A stretch of 64,000 bases of DNA from Acidobacteriota bacterium (GTDB taxonomy: Bacteria; Acidobacteriota; UBA890; WLXD01), in assembly GCA_029263295.1 (NCBI GenBank), contig JAJCXT010000055.1, forward strand, positions 97,170 to 161,169. The letters run 5' to 3'. Position 1 is the stretch's first letter, and the number at the start of each line of letters is the position of its first letter. Of the stretch, positions 1 through 7,224 are shown one piece after another. A program made the translations under genes and the position numbers. A model generated the notes under the pieces. The model was not told the origin of the DNA, ran no database searches, and was given only the letters and a program-made list of their open reading frames with translations.

Positions 1-4
1 GGCG

Positions 5-1255
5 ATGGCGACCAAGAGAGCTGCTTCCGCGAACAAAGGCGTACGTCGGAGCCAGATCCCTGTGCCGCAACGCGGCGTGGAACACACCGTGCCGACCCGG
101 CGCAAACAGCCTCGCCGCGCTGTCCGCCAACGGCCGCGCACCGGCAAAGGCCGTACGCCGCTGCATCTCGGCTGCGCGATCGAGGGCAGCGATGCGTTGC
201 GCTCCCACCTGTCGGCACGAGTGATCGGCCAGGACCATGCCGTCGACGCCCTGGTGTCGTCGTGGGCCCGACTGTTGTCCGGCCTCAGGGACACTGAGCG
301 CCCGCTGCTTACCGCATTGCTGATGGGCCCAACCGGCGTCGGCAAGACTGAGACCGCACGCGCTCTCGCGTCCGCGTTGTTCGGCTCGGAGTCCGCGCTC
401 CACCGCATCAACTGCGAGGAATACGCCCACGGGCACGAGGTGGCCAAACTGCTCGGCTCGCCTCCTGGCTACATCGGCGCCGACATCGAACCCCTGCTGG
501 CGCAGCGAAGGATCGACCGGCCGCACTGGGACAAGCGGCAGGCAGCGGAAGCCGCTGAAGGCGCGAGCGCCGAGCCTCCGCTCATCGAGCAGGTGCACGA
601 TCCTGAGGACAGCCTGCACTCGATCATCCTGTTCGACGAGGTCGAGAAGGCGCATCCCACGCTCTGGAACGCGTTGCTCGGAATCCTCGAGGAGGGCCAG
701 GTCACGCTGGGCAACAACACGACCACCGATCTGACCCGCTCGGTAATCCTGATGACCACCAACGTGGGCAGTCGTGAGATGGGAGCAGCCATCGGCCGCG
801 TGCCACTCGGTTTTGCCGCCAGCGAAGGCACGGTGGCGGACACCCTCCCGCTCGGGGAGATCGCCGAAACCGCAGCCCGGCAGGTGTTCCCGGTGGAGTT
901 CCTCAACCGCTTCGACGAGACGCTCGTGTTCAGCCCGCTCGGCGGCGCGGAACTCGACCTGATCTTCGACAAGTTCCTCGGCGTCGTGAACGAGCGCGCT
1001 CACGAGCAGGCGGGAGTGCCGCTGCTGATCAAGACTAGCGAGAAAGCCAAGTCGCTGGTGATCGAGGCCGGCACCGACGCAGTGCTCGGAGCGCGTCCGT
1101 TACGACGCGCGATCGAACGGTTGATCGTCGATCCCGTGTCGCGGCTACTGGCCTGCGGCCAGATCGGCCCCGGCGACGTGGTCGAGGTGGAACGCGAACA
1201 GGGCGAGCTGCGCTTCTACCGCCTACCCCGCTCCACCGACAAGATCGTCGCGTAG
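5..1255 (+). CDS. ClpB/ClpA-type AAA+ ATPase, single D2-like module
   Basis: The 416-residue protein is one AAA+ module of the Clp/Hsp100 D2 kind, an ATP-driven unfoldase or disaggregase motor. Walker A GPTGVGKT is near residue 108, Walker B ILFDE near 209, the sensor-1 stretch MTTNVGS follows, and sensor-2 GARPLRR is near 362. A Clp D2-small C-terminal domain completes the module. The first ~55 residues are Arg/Lys-rich and low in complexity. The ClpB N-domain, first ATPase and middle coiled coil are absent, so this is about half a normal ClpB. An insertion of ~30 residues separates the pore-loop region (GYIG) from Walker B. The frame is open to the window edge, so an upstream start is possible. 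The family is clear; the partner and substrate are not. Confidence 0.85.
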   Translation: MATKRAASANKGVRRSQIPVPQRGVEHTVPTRRKQPRRAVRQRPRTGKGRTPLHLGCAIEGSDALRSHLSARVIGQDHAVDALVSSWARLLSGLRDTERPLLTALLMGPTGVGKTETARALASALFGSESALHRINCEEYAHGHEVAKLLGSPPGYIGADIEPLLAQRRIDRPHWDKRQAAEAAEGASAEPPLIEQVHDPEDSLHSIILFDEVEKAHPTLWNALLGILEEGQVTLGNNTTTDLTRSVILMTTNVGSREMGAAIGRVPLGFAASEGTVADTLPLGEIAETAARQVFPVEFLNRFDETLVFSPLGGAELDLIFDKFLGVVNERAHEQAGVPLLIKTSEKAKSLVIEAGTDAVLGARPLRRAIERLIVDPVSRLLACGQIGPGDVVEVEREQGELRFYRLPRSTDKIVA

Positions 1256-1261
1256 CCTTCT

Positions 1262-1339
1262 GGGCCTTCGGCCGCCCTGGGCCGAAGGCCCCAAGAGACA
1301 CGGGTCGTCGACGTATAGAGCCCTCGGCTCTATACGTCG
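1262..1339. terminator. Double hairpin between convergent genes
   Basis: Two strong hairpins lie between the convergent ATPase and DoxX genes. The first pairs 1262-1273 with 1280-1291 (12 bp, GGGCCTTCGGC arm). The second pairs 1309-1321 with 1327-1339 (13 bp, GACGTATAGAGC arm). The second stem contains the DoxX stop codon. There is no clear U-run, so this is probably a bidirectional terminator or an mRNA 3' stabiliser. Confidence 0.6.
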
Positions 1340-1707
1340 TTGCCCTTGATCGCGAAGTAGAGCGACGTGGCCAGGATCAGAACCTGGAACTCCATGCCCA
1401 TTTCGCCGATCGAGTTCCAGCCGTTGGCCGCGTGCACCATGAAAATGGCGCCCACCATCGTGGCGGAAAACACCAGCCCCGCGAGCTGCGTGCCCCATTC
1501 GGCGCCGGTACCACCGTACAGAAGGAGCGCCGCGCCGCCGATTTCCATGACCCCGAGCGCCATGATCATCATGGCCGGCATACCCATCATCTCGGCCATA
1601 GCGGCCGAGTTGGCCAACTTGGGCCACCCGTGGTACGCGAAAGTCGCCGCCAGCGAGAAGCGCGGCAGCCAGTGGGCTAGAGGTGCCAGTCCCTTGAGTG
1701 CATCCAT
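1330..1707 (-). CDS. DoxX family membrane protein
   Basis: The 125-residue protein has four hydrophobic segments and the DoxX pattern: an amphipathic N-terminus, RFSLAATFAYHGWPKL in helix 1, and a Gly/Ala/Met-rich helix 2-3 region. DoxX/SURF4-like proteins are small integral membrane proteins linked to redox stress or quinone chemistry. I chose the ATG at 1707 because GGAGGG lies 6 nt upstream; an ATG 24 nt further upstream lacks such a site. The gene is alone and convergent with the AAA+ gene, and its stop lies inside a hairpin. The exact substrate cannot be inferred. Confidence 0.85.
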   Translation of the reverse strand: MDALKGLAPLAHWLPRFSLAATFAYHGWPKLANSAAMAEMMGMPAMMIMALGVMEIGGAALLLYGGTGAEWGTQLAGLVFSATMVGAIFMVHAANGWNSIGEMGMEFQVLILATSLYFAIKGNDV

Positions 1708-1887
1708 GTTCCCTCCGTGGTTGGTACACAAGTAGGAGGCAGGGGTTGCGGCAATCTAGCAGGGCATGGGGGCGCTGTCGCGGGAGAATGAAACTTCTGT
1801 CGACCACGACGCCCCCTCTGTCGTCATAATGGCGAGGGCCTTTTTGCCCACCGCCGCCGTATCGCCCCCCATCCGGAGAAGATCCTC

Positions 1888-3192
1888 GTGCGCAAGACTC
1901 TTTCCGCCCGCGTGCTGACACTGCTCTTGTTGGCCACCGTCACCATCGCCTGTGGTGGCGGTGAAGCCGCCGACACCACCCCCGTCTCGAACTGGGAGCA
2001 CACGACCTCCACCGAAGGCAATGTCACCACCGTGAACAACACGGCCGGCTCCAAGTGGGGCGCTGACGCCCGCCTCGTCGAGGAGCTCTCGATCGGCCAG
2101 ATGGAAGGTGCCGACGAGTATGCCTTCGGGATGATCAGCGGCATCTGGCCCACCGAAGACCGCGTGTACGTGTCTGACGCCCGCCTCGACGTCGCACGCG
2201 CCTACGACCTGGCAGGCAACTTCCTGTTCACGATCGGCGCGACCGGCCAGGGTCCCGGTGAATACGAGTCCGCTGTGGGGGTCATCGGCCTGCCCGATGG
2301 CCGCATCGCTGTCCACGACGGACAAAAGCTCATCATCTACGGCCACGACGGCGAGTACGAAGAGGCTTGGGGAAACGCCGAGAACAGCGGCTTCCGCATG
2401 ATGGCCCCCGGGATGTTCGCGGTGTCCAGCAACGGCGACGTCTTCCTGCGCAAGGTGATCATGCCCGTGGGCGGATTCCGCGGCATGGGCTCCATGAAAT
2501 TCGAGATGCGACAGGCACTGCCAGGCGATCTCGGCGAGGGCATCGCAACGCCGTCGTTCGACTATGAGCAGCCGACCCACCAGATCACGATGGGCGACAA
2601 CGTGGCCATGATGCCGCTCCCGTTCGCGCCCCAGGTGCAGTCCGTCATGCTGCCCGACGGCGGTTTTGCCGCCGGCGTTCCCGCGGACTACTCATTCGAG
2701 ATTCGGCGACCGGACGGCACGGTGACCGTCGTTCAGAAGTACTGGGAACCTGTGCCAGTGAACCCGGGTGAACTCGAGATGCAGATGAGCGGAATGCGCA
2801 TCGTCATCAACGGCAGTTCGCCCGAGATCGATTGGTCCGGGGTGGATATTCCAACAACGAAACCCGCGTACTCGGGCATCGCGGCGGCGCGCGACGGACG
2901 TATCTTCGTGCAGCCCTCCAGCGAGATCACCGTCAACGACGAGTGCATGGACCCGAATCTCACCAACGACGACCTGAGCGGCATGGACTGCACCAGCGGC
3001 ACGAGTTACGGCGACGTCTTCGACGGCGACGGATCGTTCCTGGGTCGGTTCGATGTCCCCGACGGTGCGAACTTCGGCTGGGGCTCCTACATCGATGGCG
3101 ACGCTGTCTGGTTGAGCTTCGAGGACGATCTGGGCACCGTAATGGTGAAGCGCTACCGCCTGGTCGCGCCGCGCGACCCGTCTGACAGCTAG
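1888..3192 (+). CDS. 6-bladed beta-propeller lipoprotein
   Basis: The 434-residue protein starts with a lipoprotein signal: basic MRK, a Leu-rich core, and lipobox TIAC with Cys22 as the predicted lipidation site. The rest has repeated blade-like segments (YVSDARLDVARAYDLAGNF, GQGPGEY and similar) of the NHL/6-bladed propeller class common in Gemmatimonadota and Bacteroidota. The GQGPGE motif is characteristic of that family. The GTG start has GGAGAA 7 nt upstream. It is monocistronic and convergent with the symporter gene. It is probably periplasmic or outer-membrane anchored, with a binding role; no catalytic motif is visible. Confidence 0.75.
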   Translation: MRKTLSARVLTLLLLATVTIACGGGEAADTTPVSNWEHTTSTEGNVTTVNNTAGSKWGADARLVEELSIGQMEGADEYAFGMISGIWPTEDRVYVSDARLDVARAYDLAGNFLFTIGATGQGPGEYESAVGVIGLPDGRIAVHDGQKLIIYGHDGEYEEAWGNAENSGFRMMAPGMFAVSSNGDVFLRKVIMPVGGFRGMGSMKFEMRQALPGDLGEGIATPSFDYEQPTHQITMGDNVAMMPLPFAPQVQSVMLPDGGFAAGVPADYSFEIRRPDGTVTVVQKYWEPVPVNPGELEMQMSGMRIVINGSSPEIDWSGVDIPTTKPAYSGIAAARDGRIFVQPSSEITVNDECMDPNLTNDDLSGMDCTSGTSYGDVFDGDGSFLGRFDVPDGANFGWGSYIDGDAVWLSFEDDLGTVMVKRYRLVAPRDPSDS

Positions 3193-3196
3193 GCGC

Positions 3197-3211
3197 TCGC
3201 CGCGACGGCGA
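3197..3211. terminator. Short bidirectional hairpin
   Basis: TCGCCG and CGGCGA pair around a 3-nt loop in the 21-nt gap between two convergent genes. There is no T-run. It is a plausible weak terminator for both. Confidence 0.4.
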
Positions 3212-3213
3212 AT

Positions 3214-4680
3214 CTAGTCCGCGAATAGTCGGTCGAGCCTGGCGGACCCCACGGGTCCGCCAGCTCGGGCGAGGACCAGGTAAACGAGCAGCGCCAAGCC
3301 TATAGCGGGGAATACCTGGTGAATGAGCGCCGCGATCGGCAGCAACGGCCATGCCAGTAGCACGAACAGGCCTGTTGCGAACGAGCCGAGCACGGCGGCA
3401 CCGTTGCCGCCGCGCCAGAACAGCCCCAGCAACACGGCCGGCGCGAAGCACGCGGCATACATCGAACCGGACAGCACGGTAAGGCCGACGATGCCTCCCG
3501 GCGGTCGCATCGCGATAAGGGCGGTGATGAAGGCGAACAGCGCCACCCACATTCGCGTGCGTCTCAGCTCCTCCGCTTCGCTGCGACCGCCGCGGAGAAC
3601 GGCCATGATGTCGCGTTCCGCAGTGGAGGCCATCACCAGGAGCACGCTATCGAGCGAAGACATCGCCGCCGCCACCATGGCAACGATCAGAAAGGCCGCG
3701 ACACCCGGAGCGAACACACTCCCCTGCGTAAGCAACATCGGCACGATCTGATCCGTCTCGCTCACTCCCTCGGGGAAGATGTTGCGTGCGTACAGGCCCA
3801 ACGGCACCAGCAGCGAGTAGACCAGCGCGAACGCGAGGGTCGACGTGATGGCGCCAGAGCGCACAGCGCCTTCACCGTCGAGCGCATAGAAGCGCGACAA
3901 TTGCCGCGGTTCCGTCACCAGCTTCGCCGTGCCGGCAACCAGAACGCCGAACACGTAGACCAGCGGGAACGTGCCGTTCCAACGGAACAGATGCGCGGTG
4001 TCGGTGCTGGCACGCACGCTGGTAAGGCTCTGGAGACCGCCCGCCGCGCGCACGGTACCCGAGAACAGCAGGATCGCCGCAAGAACCATGACGACGCCCT
4101 GTACCGCATCGGTCTTGACGACAGAGATGAAACCGCCGGCCACCGTGTAGCCCACGACAACCACGAAGACGAGCACGATCGCCCCCTCGTACGGAATCTC
4201 GAGAAACGCCTCCACGAGGTTGCCGATCCCTTTGAACACCGCGGTCATGTAGAAGAAGCTGGCGAAGAGCGTGATCACCGCGGCCGCCACCCGCGCCGGC
4301 ACGCTGGCGAAGCGGAAGCCGATGAAGTCGGCAACCGTCAGCGACCCCAGTTCAGCCGTGAATCGGCGCAGTCGCGGTGCCACGAAGACCCAGGCAACCA
4401 CCGACATCACGACGGCCAACGGCGCCATCAGTAGCCAGGCGATGCCCCATTCGTACGATTGTCCGGCGAAGCCCACGAAGCTGTTGGTGCTCGAGTAGGT
4501 CGCGAAGAACGACAGCCCCAGTGCAACTCCTCCCATGGACCGGCCACCGACGTAGTAGTCGGCCACGCCGCGCGTCTCGCGGTTTCCGGCCCAGGCGTGA
4601 TACGCGAGCAGCCCCGCGTATCCGAGGAGGAGAAGATGCACCGGCCAGTAGGTCTGCAGTGACTGCAGCAGCGTGCTCAC
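3214..4680 (-). CDS. Sodium:solute symporter (SSS family)
   Basis: The 488-residue polytopic protein has about 13 hydrophobic helices and SSS signatures: YYVGGRSMGG near residue 41, then SFFATYSSTNSFVGFAGQ in the TM1-2 region, and GGFISVVKTDAVQG near TM5. The family couples Na+ entry to uptake of sugars, amino acids, carboxylates or vitamins across the inner membrane. Its start overlaps the stop of the upstream acyl-CoA ligase by 4 nt, so the two genes form one translationally coupled operon. By context the substrate is likely a carboxylate that the ligase then activates; that is inference. Confidence 0.88.
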   Translation of the reverse strand: MSTLLQSLQTYWPVHLLLLGYAGLLAYHAWAGNRETRGVADYYVGGRSMGGVALGLSFFATYSSTNSFVGFAGQSYEWGIAWLLMAPLAVVMSVVAWVFVAPRLRRFTAELGSLTVADFIGFRFASVPARVAAAVITLFASFFYMTAVFKGIGNLVEAFLEIPYEGAIVLVFVVVVGYTVAGGFISVVKTDAVQGVVMVLAAILLFSGTVRAAGGLQSLTSVRASTDTAHLFRWNGTFPLVYVFGVLVAGTAKLVTEPRQLSRFYALDGEGAVRSGAITSTLAFALVYSLLVPLGLYARNIFPEGVSETDQIVPMLLTQGSVFAPGVAAFLIVAMVAAAMSSLDSVLLVMASTAERDIMAVLRGGRSEAEELRRTRMWVALFAFITALIAMRPPGGIVGLTVLSGSMYAACFAPAVLLGLFWRGGNGAAVLGSFATGLFVLLAWPLLPIAALIHQVFPAIGLALLVYLVLARAGGPVGSARLDRLFAD

Positions 4681-6164
4681 GGGCGATCCTCGAACAGCGC
4701 GCGCAGGGTCGGCTTCATCACTTTGCCCATAGCGTTGCGCGGCAACTCATCGACGAACCGAACCTGCTTGGGCACCTTGTACGGAGCGAGTTGCTCACGC
4801 GCCCAGTCCCGTATCTCCTCAGCAGTCGTACCCTCGCCAGCGAGTTCAATGGCCGCGCAGACGCGCTCGCCCCAGTCACGATCATCGACACCTACAACCG
4901 CGATTTCCCGGACCGCGGGATGGCCGCGAAGGACCTCCTCGATCTCCAGAGCCGACACTTTGTAGCCGCCGGTCTTGATGATGTCGACGCTACGGCGACC
5001 CACGATGCGGTAGTAGCCGTCGTCCAAGACCCCTTCGTCCCCGGTGAGAAACCAGCCGTCACGGAAAGCGGCCGCGGTTTCTTCGTTTCGCCGCCAGTAC
5101 TCCGCGAAGACCTGCGGCCCGCGAACGACAATCTGGCCTGCCGTGCCGGGGTCGCACTCGGCCCCGTCGGCGTCGACTACGCACAGCTCCACCCCGGGCA
5201 GAGGCTGACCCACGGCTCCGGCGCGGCGCTCGCCGTCGAGAGGGTTCGACAGGGCCATGCCAATCTCGGTCATGCCGTAGCGCTCCAGTAGCCGCTGGCC
5301 GGTGATCGAGGCCCAGCGCTCGAGCAGGTCGACCGGCAGCGCTGCTGAGCCCGAGACCATCAGCCGGAGTGACCGCGCACCCCGCGACCATTGTTCTTGG
5401 CGGTCCGGAGCGGCCTCCCAGGCCGCGACCAGTCGCCGGTAGACGGTGGGAACCGCCATGAATACGCTGATCTCTCCGCTAGCGAAACGCTCCCAGACGG
5501 CGACCGGGTCGAATGGTCCCAGGAACTCGCAGCAAGCACCGGAATAGAGCGCCGAGCCGAGCGCCACGTGCAGACCGTGAACATGGTGCAAGGGCAGCAC
5601 GTGCAGAATCCGATCGTCGAGTCGCCAGCCCCAGGCGCCGCACACGGACGCCACCTGGGCGGCGACTTGAGCGTGCGTCGTCACGACCCCTTTCGGGTGG
5701 CCGGTAGTACCGCTCGTGTAGACCATCAATGCTGGTCGGTCATCTTCGATCGGCGGCAGGGCGGCGACCATCGGACGGACGAGCGCAGCGCTCGTATGCA
5801 GCGCCAGGTCGCGCGCCGCGGCGATGTCGGCCAAGCGCTCGGCATTCGCGGCGTCGGCGACCAGACAAACCGGCTCGGCGTCATCGATCAATTCCACCAG
5901 CTCGCGGGCCGGATGCGATAGCGCCAATGGGACCCCCACGCCACCGGCACGCCAGATGCCCCATAGTACGGCCACATGGTCGACTCCCGGGCCCACCAGA
6001 TACGCGACGCGACTGCTTTGGAGATCGCGCACGTCACCCAGAAGCCTGCTGGCCACGTGGGCCGACGCGGCCAACAGGTCCGCATAGGTCGCGGCCGTTT
6101 CCGGGTCGGAGATCGCGAGGCGCTCCCGGTTGCTCTGTGCCCGCGCGACCAATTCAATCGACAT
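4677..6164 (-). CDS. AMP-forming acyl-CoA synthetase, malonyl-CoA synthetase-like
   Basis: The 495-residue protein belongs to the ANL superfamily. The P-loop motif YTSGTTGHPKG is near residue 148, the LPLHHVHGLH motif follows, then ERYGMTEIGMA (A5), TGDEG (A7), GYKVSALEIEEVL (A8) and the catalytic Lys in NAMGKVMKPTL near the end. HHVHG and YGMTEIGMALSNP resemble MatB/ACSF3 malonyl- or methylmalonyl-CoA synthetases. The reaction is ATP plus carboxylate plus CoA to acyl-CoA plus AMP. The gene precedes and overlaps the symporter gene. The start at 6164 has only a weak ribosome site. The substrate assignment is moderate. Confidence 0.83.
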   Translation of the reverse strand: MSIELVARAQSNRERLAISDPETAATYADLLAASAHVASRLLGDVRDLQSSRVAYLVGPGVDHVAVLWGIWRAGGVGVPLALSHPARELVELIDDAEPVCLVADAANAERLADIAAARDLALHTSAALVRPMVAALPPIEDDRPALMVYTSGTTGHPKGVVTTHAQVAAQVASVCGAWGWRLDDRILHVLPLHHVHGLHVALGSALYSGACCEFLGPFDPVAVWERFASGEISVFMAVPTVYRRLVAAWEAAPDRQEQWSRGARSLRLMVSGSAALPVDLLERWASITGQRLLERYGMTEIGMALSNPLDGERRAGAVGQPLPGVELCVVDADGAECDPGTAGQIVVRGPQVFAEYWRRNEETAAAFRDGWFLTGDEGVLDDGYYRIVGRRSVDIIKTGGYKVSALEIEEVLRGHPAVREIAVVGVDDRDWGERVCAAIELAGEGTTAEEIRDWAREQLAPYKVPKQVRFVDELPRNAMGKVMKPTLRALFEDRP

Positions 6165-6253
6165 TCATCAGCCGCCGCATGGTATCCGGATCCGGTGGCC
6201 GTAGCCTATTGGCCCCCAAGGGTGTAGATTGCTTTGACCTCGGAGGCTTGACC

Positions 6254-6760
6254 ATGGTCGATACGATTATCCCCACTGCCGCAGACATCATGACGCGCCG
6301 ACTGGTGACGTTGCGGCCCGATACAAGCGTGCTGCGTGCCATGCGCACGCTTCTCGAGAAGCGCGTTTCCGGCGCGCCCGTGCTCAATGCCGATGGCCAA
6401 CTCTGCGGCATTGTGTCGGAGCTCGACTGCATGCGGATCCTGACTTCCGGCCAGTTCAGCCAGGAAAGCCACGACGAATGCGCACGCGTGAAGGACATCA
6501 TGACGGCAGATGTCCAGACGATCGCTCCCGAGATCGATCTATTCGGCATCGCCCAGCGCTTCCTTGCGCAGAACATCCGGCGACTGCCGGTAGTCGAATA
6601 TGGCCGGCTGGTGGGCGTGGTGTCGCGGCGCGATGTTCTGACGGGCGTCGAGACGATGCGCTCCGCAGCACGTCAACAGCCCGCCGCCAGGCGAGTGACC
6701 GGCCTGTATCTGTCGGCGAGCGACAGCACGACCGACGAACTCGACTCGCTGCTCGAGTAG
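6254..6760 (+). CDS. Tandem CBS-domain protein
   Basis: The 168-residue protein has two CBS domains, roughly residues 11-66 (TAADIMTRRLVTLRPDTSV... GIVSELDCMRIL) and 82-140 (VKDIMTADVQTIAPEIDLF... LVGVVSRRDVL). CBS pairs bind adenosine nucleotides and act as energy or ionic sensors. A ~28-residue tail follows with no partner domain. The start at 6254 is supported by CGGAGG 7 nt upstream; the same frame is open far upstream, but there it is only antisense to the ligase. It is divergent from the ligase operon and presumably cytoplasmic. Confidence 0.87.
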   Translation: MVDTIIPTAADIMTRRLVTLRPDTSVLRAMRTLLEKRVSGAPVLNADGQLCGIVSELDCMRILTSGQFSQESHDECARVKDIMTADVQTIAPEIDLFGIAQRFLAQNIRRLPVVEYGRLVGVVSRRDVLTGVETMRSAARQQPAARRVTGLYLSASDSTTDELDSLLE

Positions 6761-6812
6761 CGCTGTGTCTTTTTTTGTCCCTCGGGTGAAACTCGAACGC
6801 ATAGTTTGCGTC

Positions 6813-6823
6813 ACATAGTATGT
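6813..6823. promoter_or_regulatory. Candidate PadR operator
   Basis: The palindrome ACATA-G-TATGT lies ~55 nt upstream of the PadR start, in an AT-richer patch with a possible -10 (TAGTAT). PadR-family operators often carry ATGT/ACAT dyads, so this may be the autoregulatory site of the PadR-permease operon. It is inferred from dyad and position only. Confidence 0.4.
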
Positions 6824-6875
6824 CTAGCAAGAACGGAGCCACTCCACCGGGTGGCCCGCAGGACTTGCCGGAGAG

Positions 6876-7223
6876 ATGATGCGAATCGAACGTGAACTGA
6901 TGCGAGGTGCGGGCCCCACCGCGGTGCTCGGACTGCTCGAGCAGCGAGAGATGTACGGCTACGAGTTAGTCATCGCGCTGCAAGAACGTACTGGGGGAGT
7001 ACTGGCGATGGGCCAGTCCACCCTGTACCCGCTGCTGTACAACCTCGAGGCGAAGAAGATGATTCGTGGCAAGTGGCGTACGGCCGAGTCCGGCCGGCGG
7101 CGCAAGTACTACGAATTGACGGCAGTCGGCCGTAAGCGCCTCGAGACCCAGCGACAGCAGTGGCAAGAGCTGTTCGGAGCCATGGAAGGACTCGGTCTCG
7201 TGGAGCCCAAGCACGGAGACTGA
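6876..7223 (+). CDS. PadR family transcriptional regulator
   Basis: The protein of 114-115 residues is a PadR winged helix: AVLGLLEQREMYGYELV, then LYPLLYNLEAKKMIRGKW for the recognition helix and wing, then GRRRKYYELTAVGRKRL. It ends with a short helix for dimerisation. Two adjacent ATGs (6876, 6879) share the GGAG site at 6870-6873; 6879 has the better spacing. It ends 1 nt before the permease start, so the two are one operon, as is usual for acidobacterial orphan permeases. It probably represses its own operon and responds to a small ligand. Confidence 0.92.
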   Translation: MMRIERELMRGAGPTAVLGLLEQREMYGYELVIALQERTGGVLAMGQSTLYPLLYNLEAKKMIRGKWRTAESGRRRKYYELTAVGRKRLETQRQQWQELFGAMEGLGLVEPKHGD

Positions 7224-7224
7224 T

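Noticed and set aside
3901..4434. 177-codon frame opposite the symporter
   Set aside because: Shadow of the symporter gene with no domain, and codon use typical of an antisense strand.
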